From: Myrica gale
Taxonomy: Eukaryota > Streptophyta > Magnoliopsida > Fagales > Myricaceae
Assembly: GCA_963930655.1 (NCBI GenBank)
Contig: OZ005601.1
Span: 9,544,001 to 9,608,000 of the forward strand
Direction: 5' to 3'
Length of the DNA: 64,000 nucleotides
Made by a program: the position numbers and the translations under genes. Below, in pieces: positions 1-10,707 of this stretch. The notes beneath the pieces were generated by a model. The model was not told the origin of the DNA. It saw nothing but the letters and a program-made list of their open reading frames with translations, and searched no databases. The stretch's first letter is position 1, and each line of letters begins with the position of its first letter.

Positions 1-2830
1 CCTCTACTCTCCCTTTGACTCTACCCCTTCTTCTGCCCCTTCCTCTGCCCCTGCCACGACCTCTAACAGTGGTAGCCCCATCCTGGCCATATACGTAGTA
101 TAGAAGAAAACATGATAGTACTTAAGCGTTAGGTCGTCAACTAATTATAAAAAAATAAATCTGAACTAAATGAAGGTCAAAACAAATTTACCTCTTCCTC
201 GCTTTGTGTCCCTCAGTACCACAATTACCACATCTCACCAAATATCCCACTCTGTTGAGCTTGTAAAGGACAACTGGTTCGTCGGGCTCTCTTATACTCA
301 CCTTCCTTGGTCTCCCCGGTTGAACCCGAACGATAGGTGAAAGGATCTAATCGTTGGTGGGATCTGCAGGCCAATCTTCTGGTCCATGCATAATATGTAT
401 CTCATACTCGTATGATCTAAAGTAATGGGTCATACGGTACCACTATGAGACATAATCTTTGGGGCGATGTTTACGCATGTAGACAGGATGCCGCATAACT
501 GCCATTTCTCGCAAGTACAGGTGAGTGCGTCAAGATCAACTACTCTACGTGTCTCAAATGGGTGGTCGACTTCGAACTCCAACCCAGTTTGCCATCTACA
601 AACACAAACTTATGCGGCATTCTTTATCTTTTCTAGTTTCTTAAAAATCTTGGGACATAACGACTCCGAATTCGGACTAATCACAACCTCAGCCCCATGT
701 TTCTTTTTGTAAAATCTCCGAACTAGCTACCACCTTATTGCTTCGACCAATGTAATGATTAGCTTGTCACGTGCTTCTCTAATCCACACATTAAATGTTT
801 AAGCAAGGTTATTCAAGAGTATATCGCTCTTGCAACCTATACTGAAAGCATGCATAGACCACAAGGCGGGATCGATCTTTATCAGCTTCTTGTGGGCACC
901 CGGGCTAAGAACCTCAATTTTCTGCATTGCTGCATCAAAGGCAACACAGTTTGTGGCAGTGGCAGCAGCCCATAGAGCGTCCTTTAGCGCTTTGCCCTTA
1001 AATCCAGCACTCTTTAGGTTGGCATGTATATGGCTGAACAACTTCTATGATCAGCCACTGAAAGTTCATTATCAAAGACGAGGCCCAAGCCCTACAATAT
1101 AACATAATGTTAATGTTAAGTAATTGATTCGATTAAAACCCATAAATAGTACATACTATACTACAAAACTGAAAACAAACACATTATCTTTTGCCTCTCA
1201 CTCATGAAATTCCATCCATGAACTTCGATCGAGCCAATATCCCTCAACAATTGCATCATGAAGTAAGACCACAAATCTCTCGCTTCAGCCTCCACCACAG
1301 CATATGCGATAGGAAACATGTCGTCGTCCCCATCTTTTCCAATGACACATAGGAGTTGTCCTCCAAACTGACACTTGAGATGACATATATCAACACTGAT
1401 GATGGGTCTACAATGCATTAGAACCGCTTTACATGCAGCAAGGCAGATATACAATCTTAGAAAGTGTTGCCCGGTCTTTAGACGGGTGACAATGCTGCCA
1501 GGGTTCCATTTTTGGATTGCCAGACCATATTGACGAGTGTATTTAAATTGTTTTGCTTGGTTCTCATTTACCTTCTCTAATGCAAGTCTTTTAGCCCTAT
1601 AATAACGATGCAAGGGAACTTCAATGTTAAAGTCTCTCCTGATCTGGACTTACAATTCAGATGTAGACCAACTAGGATGATCTCTGAAGTTTTGTAGGTA
1701 ATGCTGGCCAAGAATGCAACATCACATTTTCGATTGACGTAGTGAGCACCACATGTGTGCTAATGCACGAAATGTATGATCTGAAACCCTTATCAGCCCC
1801 TCATCTCCCCCACGAAGATATATCAATTATATGCGTCTTGTTTACAAATTGTTTGAACACGTATCTTATCATTGTGCAAATAGTGGAAGTCGAATTGTTT
1901 CTGTGATGCGTACCGCCTCAAAGTCGTCCTCATTATTTGGATAGTGGGAAATATCATCCCTTGCTCCAGTGTCAGCTCACCATGCAGATCATTAATATTG
2001 AACTCGAGAAACCTTCTTCTTTGGCGTGGGGCTCCATCACCATCAGGTATGTTTGGGCTATTAAAGTCATCACTTGCAGTGTAATCCGAAGAAACATCAT
2101 CAGCATCATTCTCCACCTCAGGTCCTGGAAAGCCCCAAACCAATCCACCTCTGGGCCACCATCTTCCACGACACGGGTTAGACTTTACACATTTTTAAAT
2201 AAATCTGATTCATCAATCTCAACATCACTGAAGTCCTCTATGTCAGTGTCGTAGTCAGATACCCCACACTTTCCCTCCTTATCAGATTCATCAATTAGAT
2301 TACCAATCTGAAAGACTCTACGAGTGGACCTCCTTCTCACAGCTCGTCTAGAAGGCTCACCATCATCATTAGAAACAACTTCATTCACCTCAACCCCAAC
2401 ATCATCCAGATTTCTATCATCCTCGCCTATGTTCAATCCAGCCCCATCTCCCTCCACAAAATCCCTACCCTCTAAATGCTCGTTGTCATCTTTCTCCCTC
2501 GTCGTGAGTCCATCTTCACCACATTCATGCCCCGGGGTAGCTGTCAATCTAGTAGAAGGTCTACTCATGAGAATCAATAACATGCTCTACAAATATGTTC
2601 AAGAGCTTTTTATTCTCTTTCAGCGTAACCTTTGTCAACTCAATGATATCCTTATCTCCCTCCATCGCCTTCACAACAACCCAATTCTCATCGTCAAAAT
2701 TATACCACAAGTCCCCAACTGAACAGTACCCAAGTCCTTTTACACAACTTTCAAACTCCCTCACGAACATATAATCCACATAGAGTTTTCCCACATCAAT
2801 TTCCCACTATGGTATACCATTATACAAAGC
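1..2830 (-). pseudogene. Decayed Mutator-like element (MULE, MuDR type) transposase gene
   Basis: Read on the minus strand, this is a MuDR-type transposase in broken frames. Near 2794-2561 is the plant MuDR N-terminal region, followed by an acidic stretch and the segment ending about 1840 (RRYASQKQFDF...NDKIRV) typical of MURA proteins. At 1613-1161 is the DDE core start, with SVDICHLK supplying the first Asp and the block GDDDMFPIAYAVVEAE after it. The expected second-Asp motif reads FMSERQK, an Asp-to-Glu change. At about 1090-790 follow the HANLKSAGFKGKALKDALW block and FNVWIREARDKL. A SWIM zinc finger (CTCEKWQLCGI) lies near 540-500, a zinc knuckle (CGNCGTEGHKARK) near 235-195, and a Gly/Arg-rich tail at 80-1. 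Several stops and frameshifts interrupt it, so it is probably inactive. The left end runs off the window and I found no terminal inverted repeats. Confidence 0.85.
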
Positions 2831-4556
2831 AAACCTGAAAAATTAATCAACAGTTCGTAAGCAATTATACTAAAGGGCGCAAACAAAATTAAAACTCAGT
2901 GACTAAAAAATCAAACTCCCTTTAAGGACCACAACCATTTAATAAGTCAACTGAAAAATACTATTAGATGAGACCACAAGCACTGGGAAACAACATCATC
3001 TTCAATACTAAAGTAATAAAGGCAACACAAAGATATATTGCATTCACTACACTACAAAACAAGCCTACACGGACATAGAGGCAACCAATCTTGGCAATCA
3101 AGACATCCTGACCAGCTGCTAAGCTAACAACTTACTGCTTTGTCACTTTAGCAGATACCAATACCCCCGTCTGCTCTATTCATTGTGAATGTAAATGATT
3201 TATTAGTTTTTTTGTGTGAGAAGTTCATCATATATTATCTTAATTTTTTTTTATTCTTTGTTCGGCAAAAGATATGTTGGCTCAATCCCTTCACTTGTAA
3301 TTTTTGTATCAAGCAAATGAAAAGAAAATTCAAAGGAGGTAAAAGAGAAAAAGAAAAAATGTCCTTTGAAACTCACTGTATAAGTGAAATTAATAGGGGT
3401 GGATAATAGAACTGAAAGTGTTGTTAGTAGATATAGTTGTGTATCAATGCAATTTATAGATGGTTCAAATTTTGAGAAGACTTCTAAGCAATTATGTATC
3501 ACCATGCACAACGGGTATGCATATCTCAACACTTATAAACTGCGAAGTGGGTATGTTGATTTTTTTTTTCGTTTGGGCATATCATATCCCAACACGGACA
3601 TATTTTATTACAACCCATAAAGTGTCTGTGTTATAAAACCACAACAAACCAACAACAATAGTATTTGTAAGAAAATCTGGCAAGGAACACAACAGATCTG
3701 GACATATTTTTTTAAACAAACGAAATAATTCTAGACAAAAAGCATAAATGAGTTTGTCTTATTCACTTCACACACAGTTTAAAAATACTTTACCCACATT
3801 TTAATGACTTTGTCTAACCTTTTTAAAATAAGAGACATGCCATTATCATATAGTCACACACATGGGTTCAAAAAGTGTAGACTTTTATACTGTCAAACAC
3901 GTGAGAAACTAAAAACAAATGAGTAACTAAAACACTACTATATAAGTGAGAAACTATATGCCACCTTCTCTATCTCTTCTCATTGTTGCATCCAAAATGC
4001 TCCAAAGCCACCTCTGTTGAACCCAAAAAAGCTTAGTTCGTATTTTCAAAACAACGCAAAGGAGACTAGGGTTTGAAGACTTCTATGCCTGTAGGGAAAA
4101 TTTTTAGAGACTTATGGAATGGCCATGGATACACGGGGGGAAGACTTAGCTGATTTCTCAACATCAGCTAGTGCGAAAAGCACCTTTCAGTTGAAACTCT
4201 TATCTTATCTTTTTTTTTTTTAAAAAAAGCAAGCTAAAAAATAGATTCACAGCGTACGTTTACGAAAGGGATGCGGGGCAAGTGACTAACATTGGTCTTG
4301 GAGGACAGCACCTGGTCGTTTAAGCTAATTCAATTCAAACAATGGGCTGGCATGGAAATGAGTTGCTTACATGGAAAATGGGGGTTGACGTGGAAAAGTA
4401 TTCCATTAGTTAGACTAACAAAACGTAAAGGCTGAACTATTTTTTTCAAGTATAGAAAGATCAATGACTAAAAATTTGAAAAATTAAGTTTTTATGACTA
4501 AAGATGAAAAGAGGTGAAAATCTAGTGATTAAAAAGTTAATTTTTTTTAAAAAAAA
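2831..4556. other. Intergenic, no supported gene
   Basis: Only short reading frames without recognisable domains are present (for example 3251-3532 minus and 3384-3620 plus). The sequence is AT-rich with homopolymer runs at 3244-3252, 3559-3567 and 4210-4227. It probably consists of degraded repeat DNA. I saw no RNA gene. Confidence 0.5.
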
Positions 4557-5810
4557 ACCCAGATTCTGCAACTCTCTCTCCGAGAAGCTCATCCATGCAA
4601 ATCTTGAGTCCCAGATAGAGGGTTCGGTTACTATGCTGAGGCTTATGGTGCTGATGAACGGTGATGATTACATTTTCAAGATCTAATAGCTCATAACATG
4701 TCACCTCAATTAATGAATCTGACCCACGAATTTGACCTGTTCATGTAGCGGTTGACTTGTTCATGTAGCGGTCGATCGTTTGTCCACACCAGAACTCGGG
4801 TCATTCACAGCTGAACGAGTGGGTAAACGGGTCAAATTCATTAATTGAGGTGGCTTGTTATGAGCCATTGGATCTTGAAAATGCAATCCTCACCGTTCAT
4901 CAGCACCATAGGTGCTCAGCATAGTAACCGATCCCCCAGATAGAAACGGCCAGAGATAAAAGAAAGTTGATTAGAAAATCATCGTCATCAACGTCTTCGT
5001 CTTCGTCTATGAAGACCCACTTAAAGTTGACATCAGCGGGCGTGATTCAACCTCTTGTTTGCTTGTTGAATGTAATGGTGGTGCTTTTCAGTAGTAGAAG
5101 TGAATCATGTATCTGCTGGTGTTGTCCCTCCTCTTGTGGAGCTTCTCAAGTTCCAAAAATAGCATTCTTAGGGAACTAGCCACTGCGGCCATATTAACAC
5201 TCTCAGCTGCTGCATCAAACAAGCCGATGATTGTAGCCTCTGGAGCTGCACCTCTCCTGGTCCATATCCTTTGTTCTGGGAGCGTTTAAGGAAAAGTTGA
5301 TGTCGTTAAAGCGCTTCATAACCTCTCCACCTGCAAAGAGAATTCCACCGCAATTCTTGTTGCGAGAGCGGTTCCCCCTCTCATTGTCCTCCTTAAAGAA
5401 TGCAAGAAGTACTCCAAATTTGCTAAAAAAACAACCGGCCTGCTAAAAATCCTTCCTAAATCCAAAACAGGACAAATTGCAATTTCAAATTTTGATGGTG
5501 AAATTTTAACCCTTGTAGAGGTTGTTGAAGATGGATCCCTAGTTAGCACTGAACACGCAGTCGGAGCATTGTTTTCTTTGTGCCAGAGCTGCAGAGATAA
5601 ATACCGAGGGCTCATACTTAATGAAGGTGTTATCCCAAGCCTTCTGTGACTGACAGTTGAGGGCACATCTGAAGCTCAGGAGAGAGCTCGTACACTTTTG
5701 GATTTGCTTAGAGATTCTCGGAGAGTTGCAGTATCTGGGTTTGCTTCCTCTTGTTCTATTTCTCAAACGATATGTAGGCGTTGGGACGAAGCTGCGTTTT
5801 CTTTTCTATT
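4557..5810 (+). pseudogene. ARM-repeat protein pseudogene (U-box-like ARM family), intronless
   Basis: The translation matches plant armadillo-repeat proteins of the At5g58680/At3g01400 type. It begins FCNSLSEKLIHANLESQIE at 4561-4619 and continues after an inserted element with TARDKRKLIRKSSSSTSSSSS. ARM repeats follow: SAGVIQPLV near 5033, NSILRELATAAILTLSAAAS at 5160-5217, KVDVVKALHNLSTCKENSTA near 5296, LLKECKKYSKFAKK at 5389-5430, and EHAVGALFSLCQSCRDKYRG near 5550-5610. The copy is broken: part of the second repeat is missing, the frame shifts near 5140, and in-frame stops occur at 5287-5289 (TAA) and 5648-5650 (TGA). No introns are visible across about 1 kb of homology, so it is a retrocopy or a decayed copy of an intronless gene. 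The C-terminal end of the family is not recognisable beyond about 5730. Confidence 0.85.
4620..4935. mobile_element. 316-bp foldback MULE-type MITE inserted in the ARM pseudogene
   Basis: The arms 4620-4735 and about 4810-4935 are long inverted repeats of each other. The left end starts GGGTTCGGTTACTATGCTGAG and the right end is its near-perfect reverse complement. Directly outside both ends lies the same 9-bp sequence CCAGATAGA (4611-4619 and 4936-4944), a target-site duplication of the length Mutator-type transposases make. Removing the element and one copy of the duplication restores a continuous ARM-protein reading (ESQIE then TARDKRK), which proves it is a later insertion. It has no coding capacity. 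Confidence 0.9.
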
Positions 5811-6063
5811 CTGCTAGGACGACGTCGTTTAATTTAGTGAAATTCTATTGAGTGCAGTGCTGCGTTTTTAGTGTAAGGGCAAGAGGGTAAATCAATTCAG
5901 CGTTTCTATCAATACCAATTTTTAAGCTGTTTCGCTGAAGGTGAGTTGTCCATGTGACCTGGCGCTGAGTGATACAACCTGTCATTGTTACTGACGTGGC
6001 AGAAAGCGTTATTAGTAATTTGGACGAAGCAATGATAGAAGGATATTTTTGTATAAAAAAATT

Positions 6064-6262
6064 GGGAAAAGTACGGAAACAGTCATTGTGGTTTCACGTT
6101 ATGACAAATTGGTCTCTGGGGTTTCAAGTTGAACGAATTAGTCTCTGTGATCAGCAAGATGTTGCAACTTAATCCCTCCGTCAATCCTCCTGTCAAGTCG
6201 TTAACAGAGCACGCTTACTTGTCAAAAAGTTGCCACGTGGACATCGATGAGTTGTCAAATTG
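6064..6262 (+). repeat. Left terminal inverted repeat of the Pack-MULE
   Basis: It pairs with the right arm at about 9846-10045. Matching blocks include TTTCACGTTATGACAAATTG, TTTCAAGTTGAAC, AAGATGTTGCAACTTA, GTCAAGTCGTTAAC and the GTGGACATCGATGA segment, in the same order in both arms. Confidence 0.9.
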
Positions 6263-6390
6263 CACACGTGGAATTCATTCTCCTTTCTTCATTTCCCCCC
6301 CTAAAATTCCTCTTTCTTTCATTTCCCCCCCCCCCTCAAAAATTCTCTATCCCCAAATCCTCATTTCTTCATTTTCCCCCCAAATCAGAC

Positions 6391-8640
6391 TAGGGCTGCA
6401 CAATGCCATCGTAAAATTCCAGTGGTGCCGGTTTGGCTTTTTGCAATGAACCCGGTGGTATTCCCAGGTTCAGGCGAACTGGTAACCGGGATTTTTTTAT
6501 ATTCCCCCCTTCGACAGAAGCAGAACCTTTAACACCTCTGACCCCATAAAGCTTTTTGCCCTTGCTTCTCTCTCCCTCCCATCCCTCTCCTGCTGAGTGT
6601 CGACCACCACGCCTGCCCCTCCCGTCGTCGGACGTCGTGCCTTTCTGCCCATCCCACCTCTGCTGCTCCTCAAGCTCCTCCACAGCGTGCGCTTGATGAT
6701 CGGCGGCTCCGAAGAAGATTCTTGGCTAGAGTGACCAAAAAGCGGCCTATTCCACGGAGCCGAAGTCAAAACACAACGTTAAGAGTTCCATACGGAGAGG
6801 AAGAGAGAGAGAATGATCTCGGACATAGTCGAAGACGAAGAGAAATGGCTGGCAGCTAGGATCGCCGGCCTACAACAGAACGCCTTCTATATGCACTGTG
6901 CCCTGGTAAATTTTTTTTGGAACTATGAGCTCTGTTTGCTTTCTTGAGAAAGCTGAGAGGAGGATATGAAAGCAAATTCGCATATTCAAGCCCTAATTTG
7001 TGCCCGATTTCTTTTGAATTGTTGTTCAGGATTCGAACAATCTCCGAGACGCGTTGAAATTCTCGGCTCAGATGCTCTCCGAGCTTCGGACTTCGAGGCT
7101 TTTACCTCACAAATACTACGAACTCTGTGAGCTTCCTCACACTTTCTCTCTTTGGATTCAAAAATTAGTTCAGTTTTTGGTAAAAGAGACAAGGTTGTTT
7201 ATAATTGTTGATCGTGGTGTGTGATGCGTAAACTCAGACATGCGGGCGGTCGATGAGTTGAGGAAGCTGGAGATGTTCTTCAAGGAAGAGACTCGACGTG
7301 GCTGCTCCATTATCGATCTATACGAGCTTGTGCAGCACGCGTGTAACATTTTGCCCAGCTCATAAGTGATATTGCTCTCAAGCGCTACTGTGTTATTTGC
7401 TTTGAGTGTGACATCAATTATTGATTTCACCGACATAAAATTTCCTAACGTCTTCAATTTACGAGCTCTGTGATCTCCATTAGGTATCTACTCTGTACAG
7501 TAGGATCTGTGTACATCAAATCTAAGGAAGCTCCTGCTAAGGATGTTCTCAAAGATCTCGTGGAGATGTGTCGTGGCATTCAGCATCCTCTACGGGGGCT
7601 TTTCTTAAGGAGTTACCTTTCTCAAGTCAGTAGGGATAAATTACTTGATATTGGTTCTGAGTACGAAGGGTAAGGGAATTGGATGGTTATTTACATTTCG
7701 GTTTAGTAATTTCCTGGAAGAAGACTGGGTGGGTCAGAGGCCAATGAAGCTTGATGGTTTCGAGTCTATTGACCATCTATGTTTGGTTTAATCCATATGA
7801 TTATAACGCCAATGTGATCAAATGTGTGTTTAAAATTGATTGTTGTTCCTATCACAAAATTGATTAGGTTCTCAGATTGTTGAATAATTTTGTCAGAATT
7901 TAGTTCATTTCCATTATTCCTTGTCAAAAAAGTTAAGTGGTTCAGCAATAGAAGCACTATGCTATTTAAGTTGTACTGTGGCTTGCGAACCGAATGGCTT
8001 CTTTTGTGGCAGAGATGTTGATACTGTCACTGATGCTGTAGAGTTTGTACTCCAAAACTTCACGGAAATGAACAAACTTTGGGTGCGGATGCAGCATCAG
8101 GTCTGTTAAATTATCTGCAAGGTGTCACATGTTCTACCATTCCATTTAGTGATGCATGACACCATAGTCACTCTTATTAAACTAAACTAAAGCTTGCTTT
8201 CAAGGGTTAATTTCCTTACAATTTGTGTTGAAACTAATTGTTACATAACTAGAATGGATGACATATAGACTAGAAAGAGCTTGTATCTCCAATATGTTTC
8301 GATGATGTGTTATCACATAGTTATCAACCTTGGCAGTTGGGATGAGATTTTCTTTGGTTGAGTTCTTTGTAATATTCCTTAGATTAATACTAGAACTTTG
8401 TTCATTGAATGCTCTATTTGTGTCTTTTCTTTTCTTGCATTGTTTTTTCTTGAATGTCAATTACATTACAATGGGTCAAATGCGTAATATGTTAAAAAAA
8501 TGACATAATATGAATGTAGGATAACCGGAAACCGCACCGCTAAGGGCCAATTTTTGCCCTTAACGATGTAGGTGTAGGTGACAATTTTTTAAAAACCGGC
8601 CTACCCAGTGTAACACCTACACCGGAGTTGTGCAGCCCTA
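6391..8640. mobile_element. Non-autonomous hAT element carrying VPS35 exons (Pack-hAT)
   Basis: Both ends carry the 13-bp inverted repeat TAGGGCTGCACAA, perfect in both copies. Immediately outside is the identical 8-bp sequence AATCAGAC (6383-6390 and 8641-8648), the duplication length made by hAT transposases. The subterminal parts are rich in CCGGTT/AACCGG motifs on both sides (for example near 6476-6490 and 8523-8603), as is common near hAT ends. No hAT transposase is present. Between the ends lies a genomic, intron-containing piece of the VPS35 gene. The element sits inside the Pack-MULE and interrupts its captured sequence, so it arrived later. Mobilisation would have needed an hAT transposase supplied from elsewhere. 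Confidence 0.93.
6813..8100 (+). pseudogene. VPS35: VPS35 (retromer subunit) 5' gene fragment, five exons
   Basis: VPS35 is the cargo-binding core subunit of the retromer complex that recycles vacuolar sorting receptors from endosomes. Five exons of its amino-terminal part are readable with introns kept. Exon 1 is 6813-6905 (starts MISDIVEDEEKWLAA), exon 2 is 7030-7126 (DSNNLRDALKFSAQMLSELR), exon 3 about 7238-7364 (MRAVDELRKLEMFFKEETRR), exon 4 about 7485-7671 ([20 protein letters not shown]) and exon 5 about 8013-8100 (DAVEFVLQNFTEMNKLWVRM). That is roughly the first 195 of about 790 residues; the rest is absent. The donor after exon 3 appears lost (an ATAAGT stands where GTAAGT is expected). 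Retained introns show that capture was at the DNA level, not by reverse transcription. It cannot make retromer but could yield chimeric or antisense RNA. Confidence 0.9.
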
Positions 8641-8649
8641 AATCAGACC

Positions 8650-9475
8650 ACGTTCAATTTGCCATTTTTCCCGATCAAAGACCACCCCTGCTTGCCGTCG
8701 CCATTTTCTCCCAAACCACCAAACCTCCCCTTCGCCATTTTATTTTCCCCCAAACCACTGAACGTCCCCGAAGCCTCCATTTTCCTCGTAAACTACCGAA
8801 CCTCCACTTCACCTCCAGATTCGTTGTTTTTGTCTCTTTCCCCAAATCCTCCATCTCTAACCCCTAAAACACTATGCTTCTGCAATTCCAAACCGACCTC
8901 GGTCTCTCTGTTCTCTTTCTCCCCTTCTGCTCTCAGCCTTCGTTGCAAGCTTATTTCCGTTTCCGCTTCGTTTTTTTCACTCTGCGCCTGGCTCCCACAG
9001 CCTGCCCTCTTGGGTCGTCCGGAAAGTCGCCATTTCGTCCGAGTTCGACCAGGAAGAGGATGTCTTGAGCGATGGAGACGAGCGCAGCTTCTCCCCTGAC
9101 CTCAAACTCTTCGTGGGTAATCTTCCTTTCACAGCGGACAGTGCTCAGCTCGCCGGGTTGTTCGAAAGCGCTGGAAACGTTGAAATGGTTGAGGTAGTTT
9201 TTCGTCCCAAATTAAATTCCGTTGTATGAGTACATATGGTGAAATAGAAGAGGTGGATTTCTTGTTTACGTCGGCTTTAGTGGTTTTCCTTTGGTTGTTG
9301 TGGAATTGAGTTGTTTCTCGCAAACCATTTTTGTGGGAAATGAAAAGGTTGTCTTGTAGAGATGCTGAAAGGGAACAAACCGGAGTGTATATTTGATGAG
9401 GTCTGTATTATTGGCAGGTGTCTACTGCTGACGAAGTTGAAGCTGCTGCTCAACAGTTCAATGGTTACGTGGGGA
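8650..9475 (+). pseudogene. Chloroplast RNA-binding protein (CP29/cpRNP type) gene fragment
   Basis: The parent family binds chloroplast mRNAs through two RRM domains. A Ser-rich, transit-peptide-like stretch (PKTLCFCNSKPTSVSLFSFS, from about 8865) is followed after a frame change near 8985-9000 by VVRKVAISSEFDQEEDVLSD and the start of RRM1, FSPDLKLFVGNLPFTADSAQ, to a donor at 9193/9194. A second exon piece at 9418-9470 reads VSTADEVEAAAQQFNGY, which fits the end of RRM1. The intervening exon with the RNP1 octamer is missing, as is all of RRM2. The fragment is the original cargo of the Pack-MULE and its upstream part is split off by the hAT insertion. One open frame of 146 codons runs from 8659 to 9099, partly in the native frame. 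Confidence 0.85.
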
Positions 9476-9930
9476 ATGGGAGAAAGGGGGGGAGATGGGC
9501 GAGTTTTATTTTTATTTCACGACTTCAATTTTTTTTTCGCTTTTTTATTTCGCCAAATTTACATAATGTGATGTTTTTAAAGATCTGAAATTTCCCTTGT
9601 GCAATTTGCAATTTGACAATTCATTGATGTCCACGCGATAACTTTTTGACAGGTAAACGTGTTCCGTTAACGACTTGACGGAGGATTGATGGGTTCAATG
9701 GTTACGTGGGGAATGGGAGAAAGGGGGAGATGGGCGAGTTTTATTTTTATTTCACGACTTCAAATTTTTTTTTTTTCGCTTTTTTATTTCGCCAAATTTA
9801 CATAATGTGATGTTTTTAAAGATCTGAAATTCCCTTTGTGCAATTTGCAATTTGACAATTCATCGATGTCCACACGATAACTTTTTGACAGGTAAACGTG
9901 TTCCGTTAACGACTTGACGGAGGATTGATG
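9457..9930 (+). repeat. Two-copy tandem duplication (about 237 bp each) inside the Pack-MULE
   Basis: Copy 1 (9457-9693) and copy 2 (9694-about 9930) both begin TTCAATGGTTACGTGGGG and end near GACGGAGGATTGATGG. They are nearly identical, differing mainly in homopolymer length. Each unit holds the last codons of the CP29 piece, a T-rich spacer and the inner edge of the terminal inverted repeat, so the cargo/TIR junction itself was duplicated. Confidence 0.92.
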
Positions 9931-10045
9931 GAGGGGCTAAGTTGCAACATCTTGTTGATCACAGAGACTAATGAGTTCAACTTGAAACCTTAGGGACCAA
10001 TTTGTCATAACGTGAAATCACAGGGACTGTTTCCTTACTTTTCTC
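9846..10045 (-). repeat. Right terminal inverted repeat of the Pack-MULE
   Basis: This is the reverse complement of the left arm with scattered substitutions. The inner edge of this arm has also been copied in the tandem duplication at 9457-9930. Confidence 0.9.
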
Positions 10046-10362
10046 AAAAAAATTCAAAGACTAAATTTTTAAAATTTAAAAATGAATGACTAAATTAAAA
10101 AAGTGCTAAAAACTCATAGACTAAGATGTCAATTTTCTTTAAATTTTTCATTTTTTTTCATTTTTTTTAAGATTTATTTTAAGTTTTGCTGTTACTTTTG
10201 TTTTTGTTTTCATTTTTTAGACACGTAGATAAGCTGTTTTATTGGATATTGCATTAATTTTATTATGGCAATTAAAAAAGGGACCTATATTATAATTTGG
10301 CAAATTTGAGTAGTTAGAGGTTGCAACGTGATATGTCGATTCTATAACTGTACGTAATAAGT

Positions 10363-10497
10363 CCAAACAAGCTCTAAAATTTTTAACTTTTACACCTAAA
10401 CACTTCACTTTTCACAAACCCCAATAAATCTCAATAAAGTAAAGATTCTCAAAATTTCGGGAATATTCCTAAAAAATTTGGCAAACAAACATCCCCG
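10363..10497. repeat. Dispersed MITE-like repeat, copy 1
   Basis: A segment from CAAACAAGCTCTAAAATT through TTTGGCAAACAAACATC is closely matched at 51984-52107, including the shared run CACAAACCCCAATAAATCTC. It is non-coding and AT-rich. The class is not certain, and no target-site duplication was found. Confidence 0.75.
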
Positions 10498-10707
10498 GTC
10501 TCCACGCATCGTGCTTCCTCATCAGATTTCACTGATAAAAAGTGACAAGGAACCAGTATAAGGGAGGAGACATTGGAAGCGGAAAATTAACTAATCAGAA
10601 TATAACTGGAGGAAGAGGGTATCTGTAATACAATCTATAACAGTTGGCTAGTTCCCAGAAGCTAGAGACTAAGGGCTTAAAAATAAAAGAAATAAAAAGC
10701 GCGGCAT

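Larger units (their letters stand above)
6064..10045. mobile_element. Pack-MULE carrying a CP29-type gene fragment and a nested hAT element
   Basis: The ends are inverted repeats of about 200 bp. The left end reads GGGAAAAGTACGGAAACAGT and the right end, reverse-complemented, GAGAAAAGTAAGGAAACAGT, and similarity continues inward through GTTGCAACTTA and the TTAACGACTTGAC region. Outside both ends is the identical 9-bp sequence AAAAAAATT (6055-6063 and 10046-10054), the target-site duplication expected for a Mutator-like element. No transposase is encoded. Inside are host gene pieces from a chloroplast RNA-binding protein (about 8650-9475), plus a later hAT insertion (6391-8640) with its own VPS35 cargo. 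This is the definition of a Pack-MULE. The arms have diverged from each other, so the insertion is not very recent. Confidence 0.92.

Noticed and set aside
467-712. 81-codon plus-strand open frame
   Set aside because: It is the antisense shadow of the SWIM zinc-finger part of the MULE transposase on the minus strand.
3050-3640. Possible CACTA transposon ends (CACTACAAAAC and CATAAAGTGTC)
   Set aside because: The right side does not end in the required TAGTG and no 3-bp duplication was found.
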